Positions 17,749 through 26,137 of a stretch of DNA of 64,000 nt are shown here, piece by piece. The stretch lies in contig JBMOMX010000012.1 of NCBI GenBank assembly GCA_049323435.1, positions 1-64,000 on the forward strand, in the 5' to 3' direction. Positions within the stretch are counted from its first letter, which is position 1, and each line of letters begins with the position of its first letter. This DNA comes from UBA11222 sp049323435. Its GTDB lineage: Bacteria; Pseudomonadota; Alphaproteobacteria; UBA11222. Position numbers and translations under genes: made by a program. Below the pieces are notes generated by a model. That model searched no databases, had not been told where the DNA came from, and saw only the letters and a program-made list of their open reading frames with translations.

Positions 17749-18981
17749 TCAGGCGGCAACGGTATCCTTTATGCCGAGCAGTTTGGCGGTGTTACCGCGC
17801 ATCACCTGGCGCAGCTCCGCCGCCTTCAAATCCGGCAATCCATCGGCGAATTCTATCGGGGTTGCCATCGCTTCGGGATGCGGCCAGTCGGATCCGCACA
17901 AGACGCGCGAAGGGCCAATGCTGGCGACGAGATCGTTCAGATCGTCCTCGGGGAATGGCGAAACGCTGATATGCTGCTTGAATATGGCCGCGGGCCTGTC
18001 GTGGATCGGGCCGAAGGTGAAATCGCGTGCTTCGCTCCACCGGGCGGAGCTTTCCATTTTTTTCAAGAGGGGGCCTACCCAGCCCGAACCATTCTCGATG
18101 GAAAGCACCTGCAATTTGCGGAATCGTCCAAACAGATTATGCAGGATCAGCGCCGCAATCGTGTCGGCAATGGGGCGTTCAATAAAACTTGTCACCCGCT
18201 GGAATGGTGACACCCGGTGATGCTGCGGATGCGGCTTCTCGCCCCAAAGGGTGGAATAGGTTTCCTCCATGCCGGCATTGCCCAGATGGAATGCGACCGG
18301 AACCCCGGCCTCTTCACAGCGCGCCCAGAATGGATCGAAATGCGGATCGGCGGGCGAACGTCCCATCACCGGGCCTGGCAGAAGATTTACAATCCGCGCG
18401 CCTTCGCGCAGAACCCGTTCCAGTTCCGCGACCGCCATATCAATGTCGGCAAGCGAGAGGCAGGCGGCGCTGACAATGGTATCCTGATAGTTCCATCCCC
18501 AGTCATCCGCGATCCATTTGTTGAAGGCGGCGGCATTGGCGAAAACCGCTTCCGGTCCGAATTTACGCAATTCATGCTCCACCCCGACCGCAAGGCTGGG
18601 GAACATCAGCGTCGCCTGCACATTCTGTTCGCGCAGCCATTTCATCCGCACGTCGCGCTGCATACTTTCGGGAAATTCTGAACAGGGAATGGTCTTGCCG
18701 CTGGCCAATGCGTGCGGGCCCGCCCGGTTCTCCAGAAAGGCCTTGAACGAGCCAGGCTGGCCGGCATGTTCGCCAGGCGGCGTGGTGAAAAATTTCAACC
18801 GCTCATTGCCGATAAAGACCTGAGCATATTTGCTTTGGCCGCGCACAATGTGCACCGCTCTGTCACGGAATTTGGGATCAATATGGCGGGTGAAGCAATC
18901 ATCCGGCTCATAATAATGCTGATCGGCGTCAATGATCGGATAGGTGACAAGGCTGCGCGGGGAAAGTTTGGCTTGGGACAT
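17749..18981 (-). CDS. Amidohydrolase (amidohydrolase 2 family)
   Basis: A 410-residue metal-dependent hydrolase/decarboxylase of the ACMSD-like family. The N-terminal metal motif is replaced by DADQHYYEPDDCF, a common form in this subgroup. Later motifs are VAFHLGNAG, the metal-site region near LSIENGSGW, and CGSDWPHPEA with the catalytic Asp, then MRGNTAKLLGI. It is a paralogue of the amidohydrolase at 58130. Family members act in aromatic and cyclic-compound breakdown; the substrate is unknown. Confidence 0.88.
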   Translation of the reverse strand: MSQAKLSPRSLVTYPIIDADQHYYEPDDCFTRHIDPKFRDRAVHIVRGQSKYAQVFIGNERLKFFTTPPGEHAGQPGSFKAFLENRAGPHALASGKTIPCSEFPESMQRDVRMKWLREQNVQATLMFPSLAVGVEHELRKFGPEAVFANAAAFNKWIADDWGWNYQDTIVSAACLSLADIDMAVAELERVLREGARIVNLLPGPVMGRSPADPHFDPFWARCEEAGVPVAFHLGNAGMEETYSTLWGEKPHPQHHRVSPFQRVTSFIERPIADTIAALILHNLFGRFRKLQVLSIENGSGWVGPLLKKMESSARWSEARDFTFGPIHDRPAAIFKQHISVSPFPEDDLNDLVASIGPSRVLCGSDWPHPEAMATPIEFADGLPDLKAAELRQVMRGNTAKLLGIKDTVAA

Positions 18982-19077
18982 AAATTTGAATCCATGATCA
19001 GAGTTAGGACTGCCATACGATAGCCATTGAGGGGGGCACTGGCAATGCCGTCTATATCACAAAATGCATGGACAGGC

Positions 19078-19434
19078 TTATCCGATGCCCAGTTCCTTCT
19101 GTTTCTTCTTCGGCAGGCCTAAAGAGACTATCTTGTGGGACTGACGCAGATAATCTTTCAGATCACGGTCCGAAAGCCCAGGTTTGGCGTAATGCTGGAT
19201 CCATTTCATGCCGCGCGACGCCAGATAGGGCGCGGGGCGCAGACCCGGCTGCTGTTTGAGCATTTCAAAGGCAATATCTGATGTCTTGAAGGTGATCGCG
19301 GCTTCGCCACTATCCCAGCCGCCAATGGCGAAGACCTTGCCGCCGACTTTCCAGACATGCGCGCCGCCCCATTGCATGACATAAGTCGTAGCGTGAATAG
19401 AGCCGCAGAAGGCATTGAATTTTTCGTAGGTCAT
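19078..19434 (-). CDS. MmcQ/YjbR family protein
   Basis: 118 residues with the YjbR-like fold: FGLPKK-type ending, MQWGGAHVWKVGGKVFAIGGW near the start, TFKTSDIAFEML and the WIQHYAKPGLSDRDLKDYL segment. The ATG at 19434 is preferred to 19476 because the upstream residues are encoded inside a palindromic element. Members bind DNA-like cyclic nucleotide folds, but function is not established. Confidence 0.82.
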   Translation of the reverse strand: MTYEKFNAFCGSIHATTYVMQWGGAHVWKVGGKVFAIGGWDSGEAAITFKTSDIAFEMLKQQPGLRPAPYLASRGMKWIQHYAKPGLSDRDLKDYLRQSHKIVSLGLPKKKQKELGIG

Positions 19435-19476
19435 GGACTGGCCCCGTGCTGCGGCAAGCTCTGTCAAGCGGCACAA

Positions 19477-19504
19477 GTCCCTCTACGCCAAGGCTTCGAG
19501 GGAC
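19477..19504. repeat. Small palindrome upstream of yjbR-like gene
   Basis: Inverted repeat GTCCCTC/GAGGGAC enclosing TACGCCAAGGCTTC. The inner GCCTTGGCGTAG (reverse strand) also occurs inside the element at 11541-11618, suggesting a dispersed family. Confidence 0.5.
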
Positions 19505-19507
19505 ACT

Positions 19508-19546
19508 CCGTTTCGCAAGGCCGCGCCAAGGGCGCGGGCGAAACGG
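19508..19546 (-). terminator. Strong hairpin directly after tRNA-Val
   Basis: Outer arms of 9 bp (CCGTTTCGC at 19508-19516 and GCGAAACGG at 19538-19546) enclose a perfect 7-bp inner stem (CCGCGCC/GGCGCGG, loop AAG). It begins one base past the encoded CCA of the minus-strand tRNA. There is no T-tract, so factor-dependent termination or processing is as likely as intrinsic termination. Confidence 0.6.
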
Positions 19547-19547
19547 G

Positions 19548-19623
19548 TGGTGGGCGATGCATGACTCGAACATGCGACCCCTGCGATGTGAACACAGTGC
19601 TCTACCAACTGAGCTAATCGCCC
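19548..19623 (-). tRNA. tRNA-Val(CAC)
   Basis: A 76-nt cloverleaf on the minus strand. The acceptor GGGCGAT pairs with ATCGCCC and CCA is encoded. The D-arm is GCTC/GAGC, the anticodon stem CTGTG/CGCAG has loop TTCACAT (anticodon CAC), and the T-arm GCATG/CATGC has loop TTCGAGT. The anticodon reads GUG valine codons. Confidence 0.95.
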
Positions 19624-19636
19624 CTACCGGCGCATG

Positions 19637-20341
19637 CTATAGGGCGCTTTGCCCCTTTGGGTCAAGCTGTAACAGGCGGGGAAGCACCTCGGTCAGGGCC
19701 TCGAACCTGTCGATAACCAGGTCCGCGCCCAATTCATGCACGGGCGTCAGCGTATAGCCAAAACTGACCGCCACCACGGGGATATTGGCGGCTTTCGCCG
19801 TATCAATGTCTGTTGCGCTATCGCCGATCATGACTGCGCGGGCCGGATCGCCACCGGCCTGGCGAATGGTTTCAAGCAGGTGCAAAGGGTCGGGTTTGCG
19901 CACGCTGAGGCTGTCACTGCCCAGAACAGCGTCAAAATGCTGGGTCATATTCAGCGCGGCAAGCAGATCGCGCGAAAGCCCCTCGGGTTTGTTGGTGCAG
20001 ACGCCCAGGCGGGCCTGCCCGGCACGAAAATGCGCCATCGTTTCTCGAACGCCAGGAAACGGTTTGCTGTGATTGGCAATATTATCGCCATAAAAACGCA
20101 GAAAAAGCTGCAACATCCGCTCTAATTCCGGCTCCGAAGGGGTGGGGCCGTGCAGACTCATGCCGCGCGTGATCAGCGCCCTGGCCCCGTGGCCTACCAG
20201 ATTGCGCACCTCTGTCTGATCAAGCGCCGGTCGGCCTTCATGGATCAGAACATGGTTCAGCGCCGCTGTCAGATCCGGAGCCGTATCGACCAGCGTTCCA
20301 TCCAGATCAAACACGATCGTATAGCCCGCATATAGCGTCAT
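19637..20341 (-). CDS. gph: HAD phosphatase, phosphoglycolate phosphatase-like
   Basis: 234 residues from the ATG at 20341, which follows GGAAGG; a TTG six codons upstream is less likely. The HAD nucleophile motif is VFDLDGTLVDTAPD (Asp12, Asp14), motif II is GVCTNKP, and the C-terminal MIGDSATDID is the metal site. The pattern fits Gph, removing 2-phosphoglycolate made during DNA end repair or oxygenase reactions. Other HAD sugar-phosphatases are possible. Confidence 0.9.
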   Translation of the reverse strand: MTLYAGYTIVFDLDGTLVDTAPDLTAALNHVLIHEGRPALDQTEVRNLVGHGARALITRGMSLHGPTPSEPELERMLQLFLRFYGDNIANHSKPFPGVRETMAHFRAGQARLGVCTNKPEGLSRDLLAALNMTQHFDAVLGSDSLSVRKPDPLHLLETIRQAGGDPARAVMIGDSATDIDTAKAANIPVVAVSFGYTLTPVHELGADLVIDRFEALTEVLPRLLQLDPKGQSAL

Positions 20342-20524
20342 TTGCCCTTCCTTAACCAAACCGGAAATAATTAACCCTTATTGTGAGGCCGGTCACTTTC
20401 GAATCGGCCGATATCATGCAGATTAGCGTAAGAGTTAGAAATATTTATTGAATTGGCGCGATACTAAGCTTCGTTGCATTATATGGCATGGTTAACGCTG
20501 TTGACGGTACATAAGGGCCTATCC

Positions 20525-21886
20525 ATGAGCAGTTCTACCAAAATAGCTACGATTATTCTGGCCGCAGGGCAGGGGACGCGGATGCAATCCACGCTTCCCA
20601 AAGTGCTGCACCCGGTGGCGGGGCGCAGCATGCTGGGCCATGTGCTGGCGCTGAGCGAGGCGCTGAATGCGGCGCGGCGTGTCGTTGTGGTGGGGCCGGA
20701 TATGCCAAGCGTATCCGAGGCGGCGCGAAAACAGGCCCCCAATGCGCGCATCGCGCTTCAGGCCAAACAGCTGGGCACCGCCGATGCCGTGAAGGCGGCG
20801 GCGGCCGAGATGGCCGGATTCACCGGCGATGTGCTGATCCTCTATGCTGACACCCCATTGGTTAGGCCTGAAACCTTGCAGGCAATGCTGGCCGCACGCG
20901 CGCGCGGCGCGTCCGCGGTGGTGCTGGGATTCCGGCCGGCCGATCCATCCCCCTATGGCCGTCTGCTGATGGGTGACGATGGCGGGCTGCATGCGATTAT
21001 TGAATCCAAAGACTGCACGCCGGAACAGGGCAAGATCGGGCTTTGCAATTCCGGTGTTATGGCGGTCGATGGCGCGGTGCTGTTCAGTCTGCTGGAAGAA
21101 GTCGGTAACGCCAATGCCAAAGGCGAATTTTATCTGACCGATATTATTGCCATTGCGCGCAAACGAAATCTTGGCTGTGTGGCTATTGAGGCGGATGCGG
21201 ATGAGGTCCTTGGCGTTAACAGCCGCGTCGAACTGTCACAGGCCGAGGCCATTTTGCAGAACCGGTTGCGCCGCGCGGCGATGCTGAACGGGGCAACCCT
21301 GCTTGATCCGTCTACGGTCTATTTCAGCCATGACACGCGGCTGGGCCGCGATGTGGTGGTGGGGCAGAATGTGGTGTTTGGCCCCGGCGTCACCGTCGCC
21401 GATGGGGTGCAGATCAAAGCCTTTTCGCATCTGGAAGGCGCCACAGTCGCAGCCGGCGCCGAGATCGGCCCCTATGGCCGCTTGCGCCCCGGCGCGGATG
21501 TGGGCAAGGGCGCGAAGATCGGTAATTTCGTCGAAATCAAAGCGGCGAATATTGAGGCAGGCGCGAAGGTCAGCCATCTGTCCTATATTGGCGATGCGCG
21601 GGTCGGGGCGGGCGCCAATGTGGGGGCGGGCACCATCACCTGTAATTATGACGGTTTTGAAAAACATTTCACCGATATTGGTGCTGGCGCGTTTATCGGA
21701 TCGAACACCTGCCTGGTGGCGCCGGTAAAAATTGGCGATGGCGCCTATACCGGGTCCGGCAGCGTTATCACCCAGGATGTCAGCGCCGATGCGCTGGCGC
21801 TGGTGCGGCCGCAACAGGTGGAAAAGCCCGGCTGGGCGGCGCGATTCCGGGCGCGTTTTGCCGGTAAAAAATCAGGCCACGGATAA
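20525..21886 (+). CDS. glmU: Bifunctional GlmU: GlcN-1-P acetyltransferase / UDP-GlcNAc pyrophosphorylase
   Basis: 453 residues from the ATG at 20525. The N-terminal uridylyltransferase carries LAAGQGTRMQS and the LYADTPLV metal region. The C-terminal left-handed beta-helix shows hexapeptide repeats and the acetyltransferase segment KIGNFVEIKAANIEAGAKVS and TITCNYDG. It makes UDP-GlcNAc for peptidoglycan and lipopolysaccharide. glmS follows after 16 bp, so the two last enzymes of the pathway are cotranscribed; glmM is not adjacent. Confidence 0.97.
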   Translation: MSSSTKIATIILAAGQGTRMQSTLPKVLHPVAGRSMLGHVLALSEALNAARRVVVVGPDMPSVSEAARKQAPNARIALQAKQLGTADAVKAAAAEMAGFTGDVLILYADTPLVRPETLQAMLAARARGASAVVLGFRPADPSPYGRLLMGDDGGLHAIIESKDCTPEQGKIGLCNSGVMAVDGAVLFSLLEEVGNANAKGEFYLTDIIAIARKRNLGCVAIEADADEVLGVNSRVELSQAEAILQNRLRRAAMLNGATLLDPSTVYFSHDTRLGRDVVVGQNVVFGPGVTVADGVQIKAFSHLEGATVAAGAEIGPYGRLRPGADVGKGAKIGNFVEIKAANIEAGAKVSHLSYIGDARVGAGANVGAGTITCNYDGFEKHFTDIGAGAFIGSNTCLVAPVKIGDGAYTGSGSVITQDVSADALALVRPQQVEKPGWAARFRARFAGKKSGHG

Positions 21887-21902
21887 TTTATAAGGCGGGA
21901 AT

Positions 21903-23726
21903 ATGTGCGGTATCGTAGGAGTATTGGGCGCGGAAGGTGCATCGGAACTGGTGCTGGACGCGCTGAAGCGGCTGGAATATCGCGGTTATGATTCCGCCGG
22001 CATCGCCACGCTGGTGAATGGCGGCATTGAGCGGCGCCGCGCCGAGGGTAAGCTGCGCAATCTGGCCGGGTCGCTGCGCACCGAGCCGTTGCCGGGCGCG
22101 ACCGCCATCGGGCATACGCGCTGGGCCACGCATGGCGCGCCGACGGTGGATAATGCGCATCCGCATGTGTCGGGCGGCGTGGCCGTGGTGCATAATGGCA
22201 TTATCGAAAATTTTCAGGAACTGCGCGCCGAGCTGGAAGCCAAGGGGCATGTCTTTGCGTCCGAAACCGACACCGAAGTTATCGCGCATTTGGTGCATGA
22301 TGGCATTAAGGCCGGGCGCAGCCCGCGCGAGGCGGCGGCGCAGGCCTTTCAGCGACTGCAAGGCGCGTTTGCGCTGGCGCTGATATTTGCCGGCGAAAAT
22401 AATCTGATGATCGGTGCGCGCAAGGGCAGCCCGCTGGCGGTAGGCTATGGCAGGGGCGAAATGTTTCTGGGGTCGGATGCGCTGGCGCTAAGCCCGTTCA
22501 CCCAGACGCTCAGCTATCTGGACGAAGGCGACTGGGTGGCACTGACGCGTGAAGGAGCGGAATTTTTCAATGCGGCCGGGCAGGCGGTCACACGCAAGAA
22601 AGAAACCGCCAGCGTCAGCGCCGCGATGATCGACAAGGGCAATCACCGCCATTTCATGGCCAAGGAAATTTATGAACAGCCCGACGCCATCGCCAATACG
22701 CTGGGGGCGTATATTTCCGGTTTGCGCGGAACAATTGATCTGCCAAAGCTGAGTGTCGAACTTTCATCCATCAGCAAGCTGACGATTGTGGCCTGCGGCA
22801 CCGCCTATTATGCCGGGTGTGTCGCCAAATACTGGTTCGAGCAATTGGCGCGGCTGCCGGTCGAGGTGGATATTGCATCCGAATTCCGCTACCGCGAGGC
22901 CGCGATGCAAAAAGGCGGCCTGGCCATTTTCGTGTCGCAATCGGGCGAAACGGCCGACACGCTGGCGGCGCTGCGCTATTGCCGCGCCCAGGGGCAGGTG
23001 ATTGCCTCGGTCGTGAATGTGGCTGAATCGACCATTGCACGCGAATCCGACGTGATCTTTCCCACCCATGCCGGGCCGGAAATCGGCGTGGCCTCAACCA
23101 AGGCCTTTACCTGCCAGTTGACGGCACTGGCGGCGCTGGCCATTGGTTTTGCCAAGGCGCGCGGGACGATTGATGCCGCCGAAGAACAGCGTTTAACCCG
23201 TGCGTTAACCGAACTGCCGCGCATGATCAATATGGCGCTGGCGAGTGATAATCATGTGCGCGAAATTGCGCATGACCTGGCGAAAGCACGCGATGTGATC
23301 TATCTGGGGCGCGGATCGCTTTATCCCATTGCCATGGAAGGCGCGTTAAAGCTGAAGGAAATTTCCTATATTCACGCCGAAGGTTATGCGGCGGGTGAAT
23401 TAAAGCATGGCCCGATTGCGCTGATCGACGAGGATGTTCCGGTGATCGTGATTGCGCCCAGCGATGCTCTGTTTGAAAAAACCGCCTCCAATATGCAGGA
23501 GGTGGTGGCGCGCGGCGGCAAGGTGATCCTGTTTTCGGACGCGGAGGGCATTGCGAAAATCGGCGATTACGCCAAAGCCTCTGTCGCCCTCCCGAAGGTG
23601 GACCCGTTTCTTTCTCCGCTTATGTATGCTATTCCCATACAGTTGCTGGCCTATCACACGGCGGTGTTCAAGGGCACAGATGTGGATCAGCCCCGCAATC
23701 TGGCCAAGTCGGTGACGGTGGAATGA
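21903..23726 (+). CDS. glmS: Glutamine-fructose-6-phosphate aminotransferase
   Basis: 607 residues. Cys2 (MCGIVGVLG) is the N-terminal glutaminase nucleophile; GHTRWATHG and the HNGIIENF loop complete that domain. Two SIS isomerase domains follow (VACGTAYYAG; FVSQSGETADTL; LGRGSLYPIAMEGALKLKE) and the C-terminus ends NLAKSVTVE. It makes glucosamine-6-phosphate from fructose-6-phosphate and glutamine. No GlmS ribozyme is seen. Confidence 0.97.
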   Translation: MCGIVGVLGAEGASELVLDALKRLEYRGYDSAGIATLVNGGIERRRAEGKLRNLAGSLRTEPLPGATAIGHTRWATHGAPTVDNAHPHVSGGVAVVHNGIIENFQELRAELEAKGHVFASETDTEVIAHLVHDGIKAGRSPREAAAQAFQRLQGAFALALIFAGENNLMIGARKGSPLAVGYGRGEMFLGSDALALSPFTQTLSYLDEGDWVALTREGAEFFNAAGQAVTRKKETASVSAAMIDKGNHRHFMAKEIYEQPDAIANTLGAYISGLRGTIDLPKLSVELSSISKLTIVACGTAYYAGCVAKYWFEQLARLPVEVDIASEFRYREAAMQKGGLAIFVSQSGETADTLAALRYCRAQGQVIASVVNVAESTIARESDVIFPTHAGPEIGVASTKAFTCQLTALAALAIGFAKARGTIDAAEEQRLTRALTELPRMINMALASDNHVREIAHDLAKARDVIYLGRGSLYPIAMEGALKLKEISYIHAEGYAAGELKHGPIALIDEDVPVIVIAPSDALFEKTASNMQEVVARGGKVILFSDAEGIAKIGDYAKASVALPKVDPFLSPLMYAIPIQLLAYHTAVFKGTDVDQPRNLAKSVTVE

Positions 23727-23741
23727 AACTGGGGATGCCGC

Positions 23742-24569
23742 ATGATCACGGTAAAACGCATCGCGGGCGCGCTGGGCGCGGAAATTGGCGGCGTCGATCT
23801 ATCGCAAAATCTGAGTGACGCAGTAATTGCGGAAATCCGCCAGGCGCTGCTGGAGCATCTGGTGATTTTTTTTCGCGGTCAAACGGTCACACCCGCCCAG
23901 CATATTGCCTTTGCGCGGCGTTTTTCCGAACCGGAAGAATACCCCATGTTGCGGGGGCTGCCCGATTATCCCGAAATTGTCGAAGTGGTGAAACTACCGC
24001 ATGAGAAGGTGAATTTCGGCGGCATCTGGCATGCCGACACCACCTATACGCCGGTGCCGCCCATGGGCGCGATTTTGGTGGCGCGGGAATTGCCGCCTTT
24101 TGGCGGGGATACGATATTCGCCAATATGTATATGGCCTATGACACGCTGTCGGATGGCATGAAGGTGATGCTGGCGGGCCTCCGGGCAGTCAACAGTTCG
24201 GCCAAGGCGGACGCCAACAAAACCCGCGAGGACCGCCTGCCGGAAGGCGGCAAGGAAGAGGCGAAGAAAGAACTTGTCGGCATTCACCCGGTGGTGCGCG
24301 CCCATCCGGAGACCGGGCGTAAAATTCTGTATGTGAATTTTGGCCACACGCTGCATTTTGAAAATATGACGGTAGAGGAAAGCGCGCCGCTGCTTGGTTT
24401 TCTGTTTGCGCATCAGGTGAGGCCGGAATTCACCTGCCGCTTTCAATGGAGCCCCGGGGCTGTGGTGTTTTGGGATAATCGCTGTGTGCAGCATAATCCG
24501 GTCAATGATTATCACGGCTTCAAACGGGTGCTGCACCGTATTTCCCTGCGCGGCACAAAACCAGTTTAA
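23742..24569 (+). CDS. TauD/TfdA-family dioxygenase
   Basis: A 275-residue Fe(II)/2-oxoglutarate oxygenase. The start VKRIAGALGAEIGGVDLS is typical. Iron ligands are His97 and Asp99 (GIWHADTTY) and a distal His near 251 (CVQHNPVNDY); Arg266 (VLHRISLRG) is placed to bind 2-oxoglutarate. Family members oxidise taurine, chlorophenoxy acids or alkyl sulfates; the substrate here is unknown. It follows glmS by 15 bp and may be read through. Confidence 0.9.
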   Translation: MITVKRIAGALGAEIGGVDLSQNLSDAVIAEIRQALLEHLVIFFRGQTVTPAQHIAFARRFSEPEEYPMLRGLPDYPEIVEVVKLPHEKVNFGGIWHADTTYTPVPPMGAILVARELPPFGGDTIFANMYMAYDTLSDGMKVMLAGLRAVNSSAKADANKTREDRLPEGGKEEAKKELVGIHPVVRAHPETGRKILYVNFGHTLHFENMTVEESAPLLGFLFAHQVRPEFTCRFQWSPGAVVFWDNRCVQHNPVNDYHGFKRVLHRISLRGTKPV

Positions 24570-24580
24570 GGAAAAGCAGC

Positions 24581-24931
24581 GTGGACATCTATCATGTGTG
24601 GTGTGAGCTGAAACCCGGTATGCGCGATATGGATTTCGCATCCAATATCGCCACATTTTTGGGCCGGTTGCGTGATCAGGGAAAAATTTCCGGCTGGCGC
24701 ATCACGCGGCGCAAGCTGGGCCTGGGTCAGCCCAGCCTGGGTGATTTTCACATCATGATCGAAACCGAAGATCTGGCGCAGCTTGACGCCGCCTTTCAAC
24801 ATGTTGCCACCCGAACCGGCGAGGTGGAGGAGCAGCATTTCGCAGTCAACTCCATGGCCACGAATTTGCGCTTCGCGCTATATCGCGATTTTCCGGACGC
24901 CGTGCGCCAGACCGGCGGGGAGAGGTTTTGA
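24581..24931 (+). CDS. DUF6614-like small protein
   Basis: 116 residues from a GTG at 24581 preceded by AAGGAAAAG. It reads as a compact soluble protein: DIYHVWCELKPGMRD, then GRLRDQGKISGWRITRRKLG, then DFHIMIETEDLAQLDAAFQH, in keeping with the small DUF6614 family. It lies 11 bp after the dioxygenase, so both are likely one transcription unit. Function is unknown. Confidence 0.65.
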   Translation: MDIYHVWCELKPGMRDMDFASNIATFLGRLRDQGKISGWRITRRKLGLGQPSLGDFHIMIETEDLAQLDAAFQHVATRTGEVEEQHFAVNSMATNLRFALYRDFPDAVRQTGGERF

Positions 24932-24949
24932 TGCGGGTAATTACAGGCA

Positions 24950-24978
24950 TTGATAATCGCATCATTTGATGCTATATT
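24950..24978 (+). promoter_or_regulatory. vapBC promoter with palindromic operator
   Basis: TTGATA (24950-24955) and TATATT (24973-24978) are separated by 17 bp. A perfect 14-bp palindrome, GCATCATTTGATGC (24959-24972), fills the spacer end and abuts the -10. VapB/VapBC complexes usually repress their own promoter at such palindromes, so autoregulation is inferred. Confidence 0.65.
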
Positions 24979-25006
24979 GCGTGCATATTGCTGTGGAGGC
25001 GAACCA

Positions 25007-25207
25007 ATGCGCACGACTATTGCACTTGATGATGAATTGCTTGCCGATGCGAAGGAGTATACGGGGCTGACGGAGACGTCTGCGATTGTTCGCGAGGCGC
25101 TTAAAGCGCTGGTTGAACGCGAGGCTGCCCGGCGGTTGGCCCTGTTGGGCGGTACTGCGCCTGGGATGAAGTCAATTCCGCGGCGAAAATCCAAAAATAT
25201 TACATGA
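25007..25207 (+). CDS. vapB: VapB-type antitoxin
   Basis: 66 residues from the ATG at 25007, preceded by GGAGG. The N-terminal MRTTIALDDELLADAKEYTG is the ribbon-helix-helix form of type II VapB antitoxins; the Lys/Arg-rich C-terminus would wrap the toxin. It overlaps vapC by 4 bp (ATGA), the standard coupling for toxin-antitoxin operons. Confidence 0.88.
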   Translation: MRTTIALDDELLADAKEYTGLTETSAIVREALKALVEREAARRLALLGGTAPGMKSIPRRKSKNIT

Positions 25208-25587
25208 TTTTGGCCGACACCTCGATCTGGATAGATCATTTACGCCGAAGTGAGACTCTGCTTGAACAATTGTTGCAATCACGCCGGATTCTGTTACATC
25301 CGTTTGTAATCGGCGAGCTTGCGATGGGAAACTTGCCGAATCGAGACCTTACTCTTAGGGACTTGCGAAAATTGCCGCAGGCGGCAGCTGCTTCCCACAC
25401 TGAATTACTGCTCTTTATCAATCAAAACAGGTTGTTCGGGTTGGGGATGGGTTATGTGGACGCCCATCTGCTGGCAGCCGTGAGATTGACGCCCGGCGCC
25501 GCGTTATGGACACGCGACAAAAGTCTGCATGCAGCGGCAGAAAAACTTGGTCTTGCGGCAAGCCCGCCGGGCTTTGGCCTGCACTAA
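25204..25587 (+). CDS. vapC: VapC-type PIN-domain ribonuclease toxin
   Basis: A 127-residue PIN domain. The acidic metal-binding residues are Asp5 (ADTSIWIDH), Glu38 (VIGELAMG), Asp86 (YVDAHLLAA) and Asp105 (LWTRDKSL), all present, so the toxin looks intact. VapC toxins cut tRNA or rRNA when the antitoxin is lost. The stop overlaps the convergent greA stop by 4 bp. Confidence 0.9.
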   Translation: MILADTSIWIDHLRRSETLLEQLLQSRRILLHPFVIGELAMGNLPNRDLTLRDLRKLPQAAAASHTELLLFINQNRLFGLGMGYVDAHLLAAVRLTPGAALWTRDKSLHAAAEKLGLAASPPGFGLH

Positions 25588-26060
25588 CCCTTATATTTCA
25601 CGCTCAAAATCTCATAGCTTTTACCGCCGCCGGGTGTGTTGACCTCGACCGCATCACCGATTTTCTTGCCAATCAGGGCGCGGCCAAGCGGGGAGGTGAC
25701 AGAGATACGTCCGGCCTTCACATCGGCTTCGATTTCACCAACGATCTGATAGGTAATTTTCTCTTCTGTGTCTTCATCCAGCAGCTTGACGGTTGCGCCG
25801 AATTTTACATCCTTTCCGGAAAGCTTGGCGACATCAATGACCTGGGCGCGGCTGATCTTGTCTTCCAGCTCCATCAGGCGGCCTTCGACATAGCTCTGCC
25901 GCTCCTTGGCGGCATGATATTCTGCATTTTCCGATAAATCACCATGCTCGCGCGCGGACGAGATTGCCTTGATTATAGAAGGCCGTTCAATGGTTTTCAG
26001 GTGGCGCACTTCTGCTTCGAGTGATTCAAAGCCGCCTGCCGTCATAGGTATCTTTTCCAT
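25584..26060 (-). CDS. greA: Transcription elongation factor GreA
   Basis: 158 residues from the ATG at 26060 (MEKIPMTAGGFESLEAEV). The N-terminal coiled coil carries AREHGDLSENAEYHAAKERQ with the acidic tip residues that reach the RNA polymerase active site. The C-terminal domain has ITSPLGRALIGKKIGD-like sequence (SVTSPLGRALIG). It rescues backtracked polymerase by stimulating transcript cleavage. It follows carB on the same strand with about 77 bp between. Confidence 0.96.
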   Translation of the reverse strand: MEKIPMTAGGFESLEAEVRHLKTIERPSIIKAISSAREHGDLSENAEYHAAKERQSYVEGRLMELEDKISRAQVIDVAKLSGKDVKFGATVKLLDEDTEEKITYQIVGEIEADVKAGRISVTSPLGRALIGKKIGDAVEVNTPGGGKSYEILSVKYKG

Positions 26061-26137
26061 TTTTCCTGTGATATCCATAGGTTAAGGAACATGCGCGCTT
26101 CAAATCCGTGTCCGCCGACACTGATTTGAACATGCGA

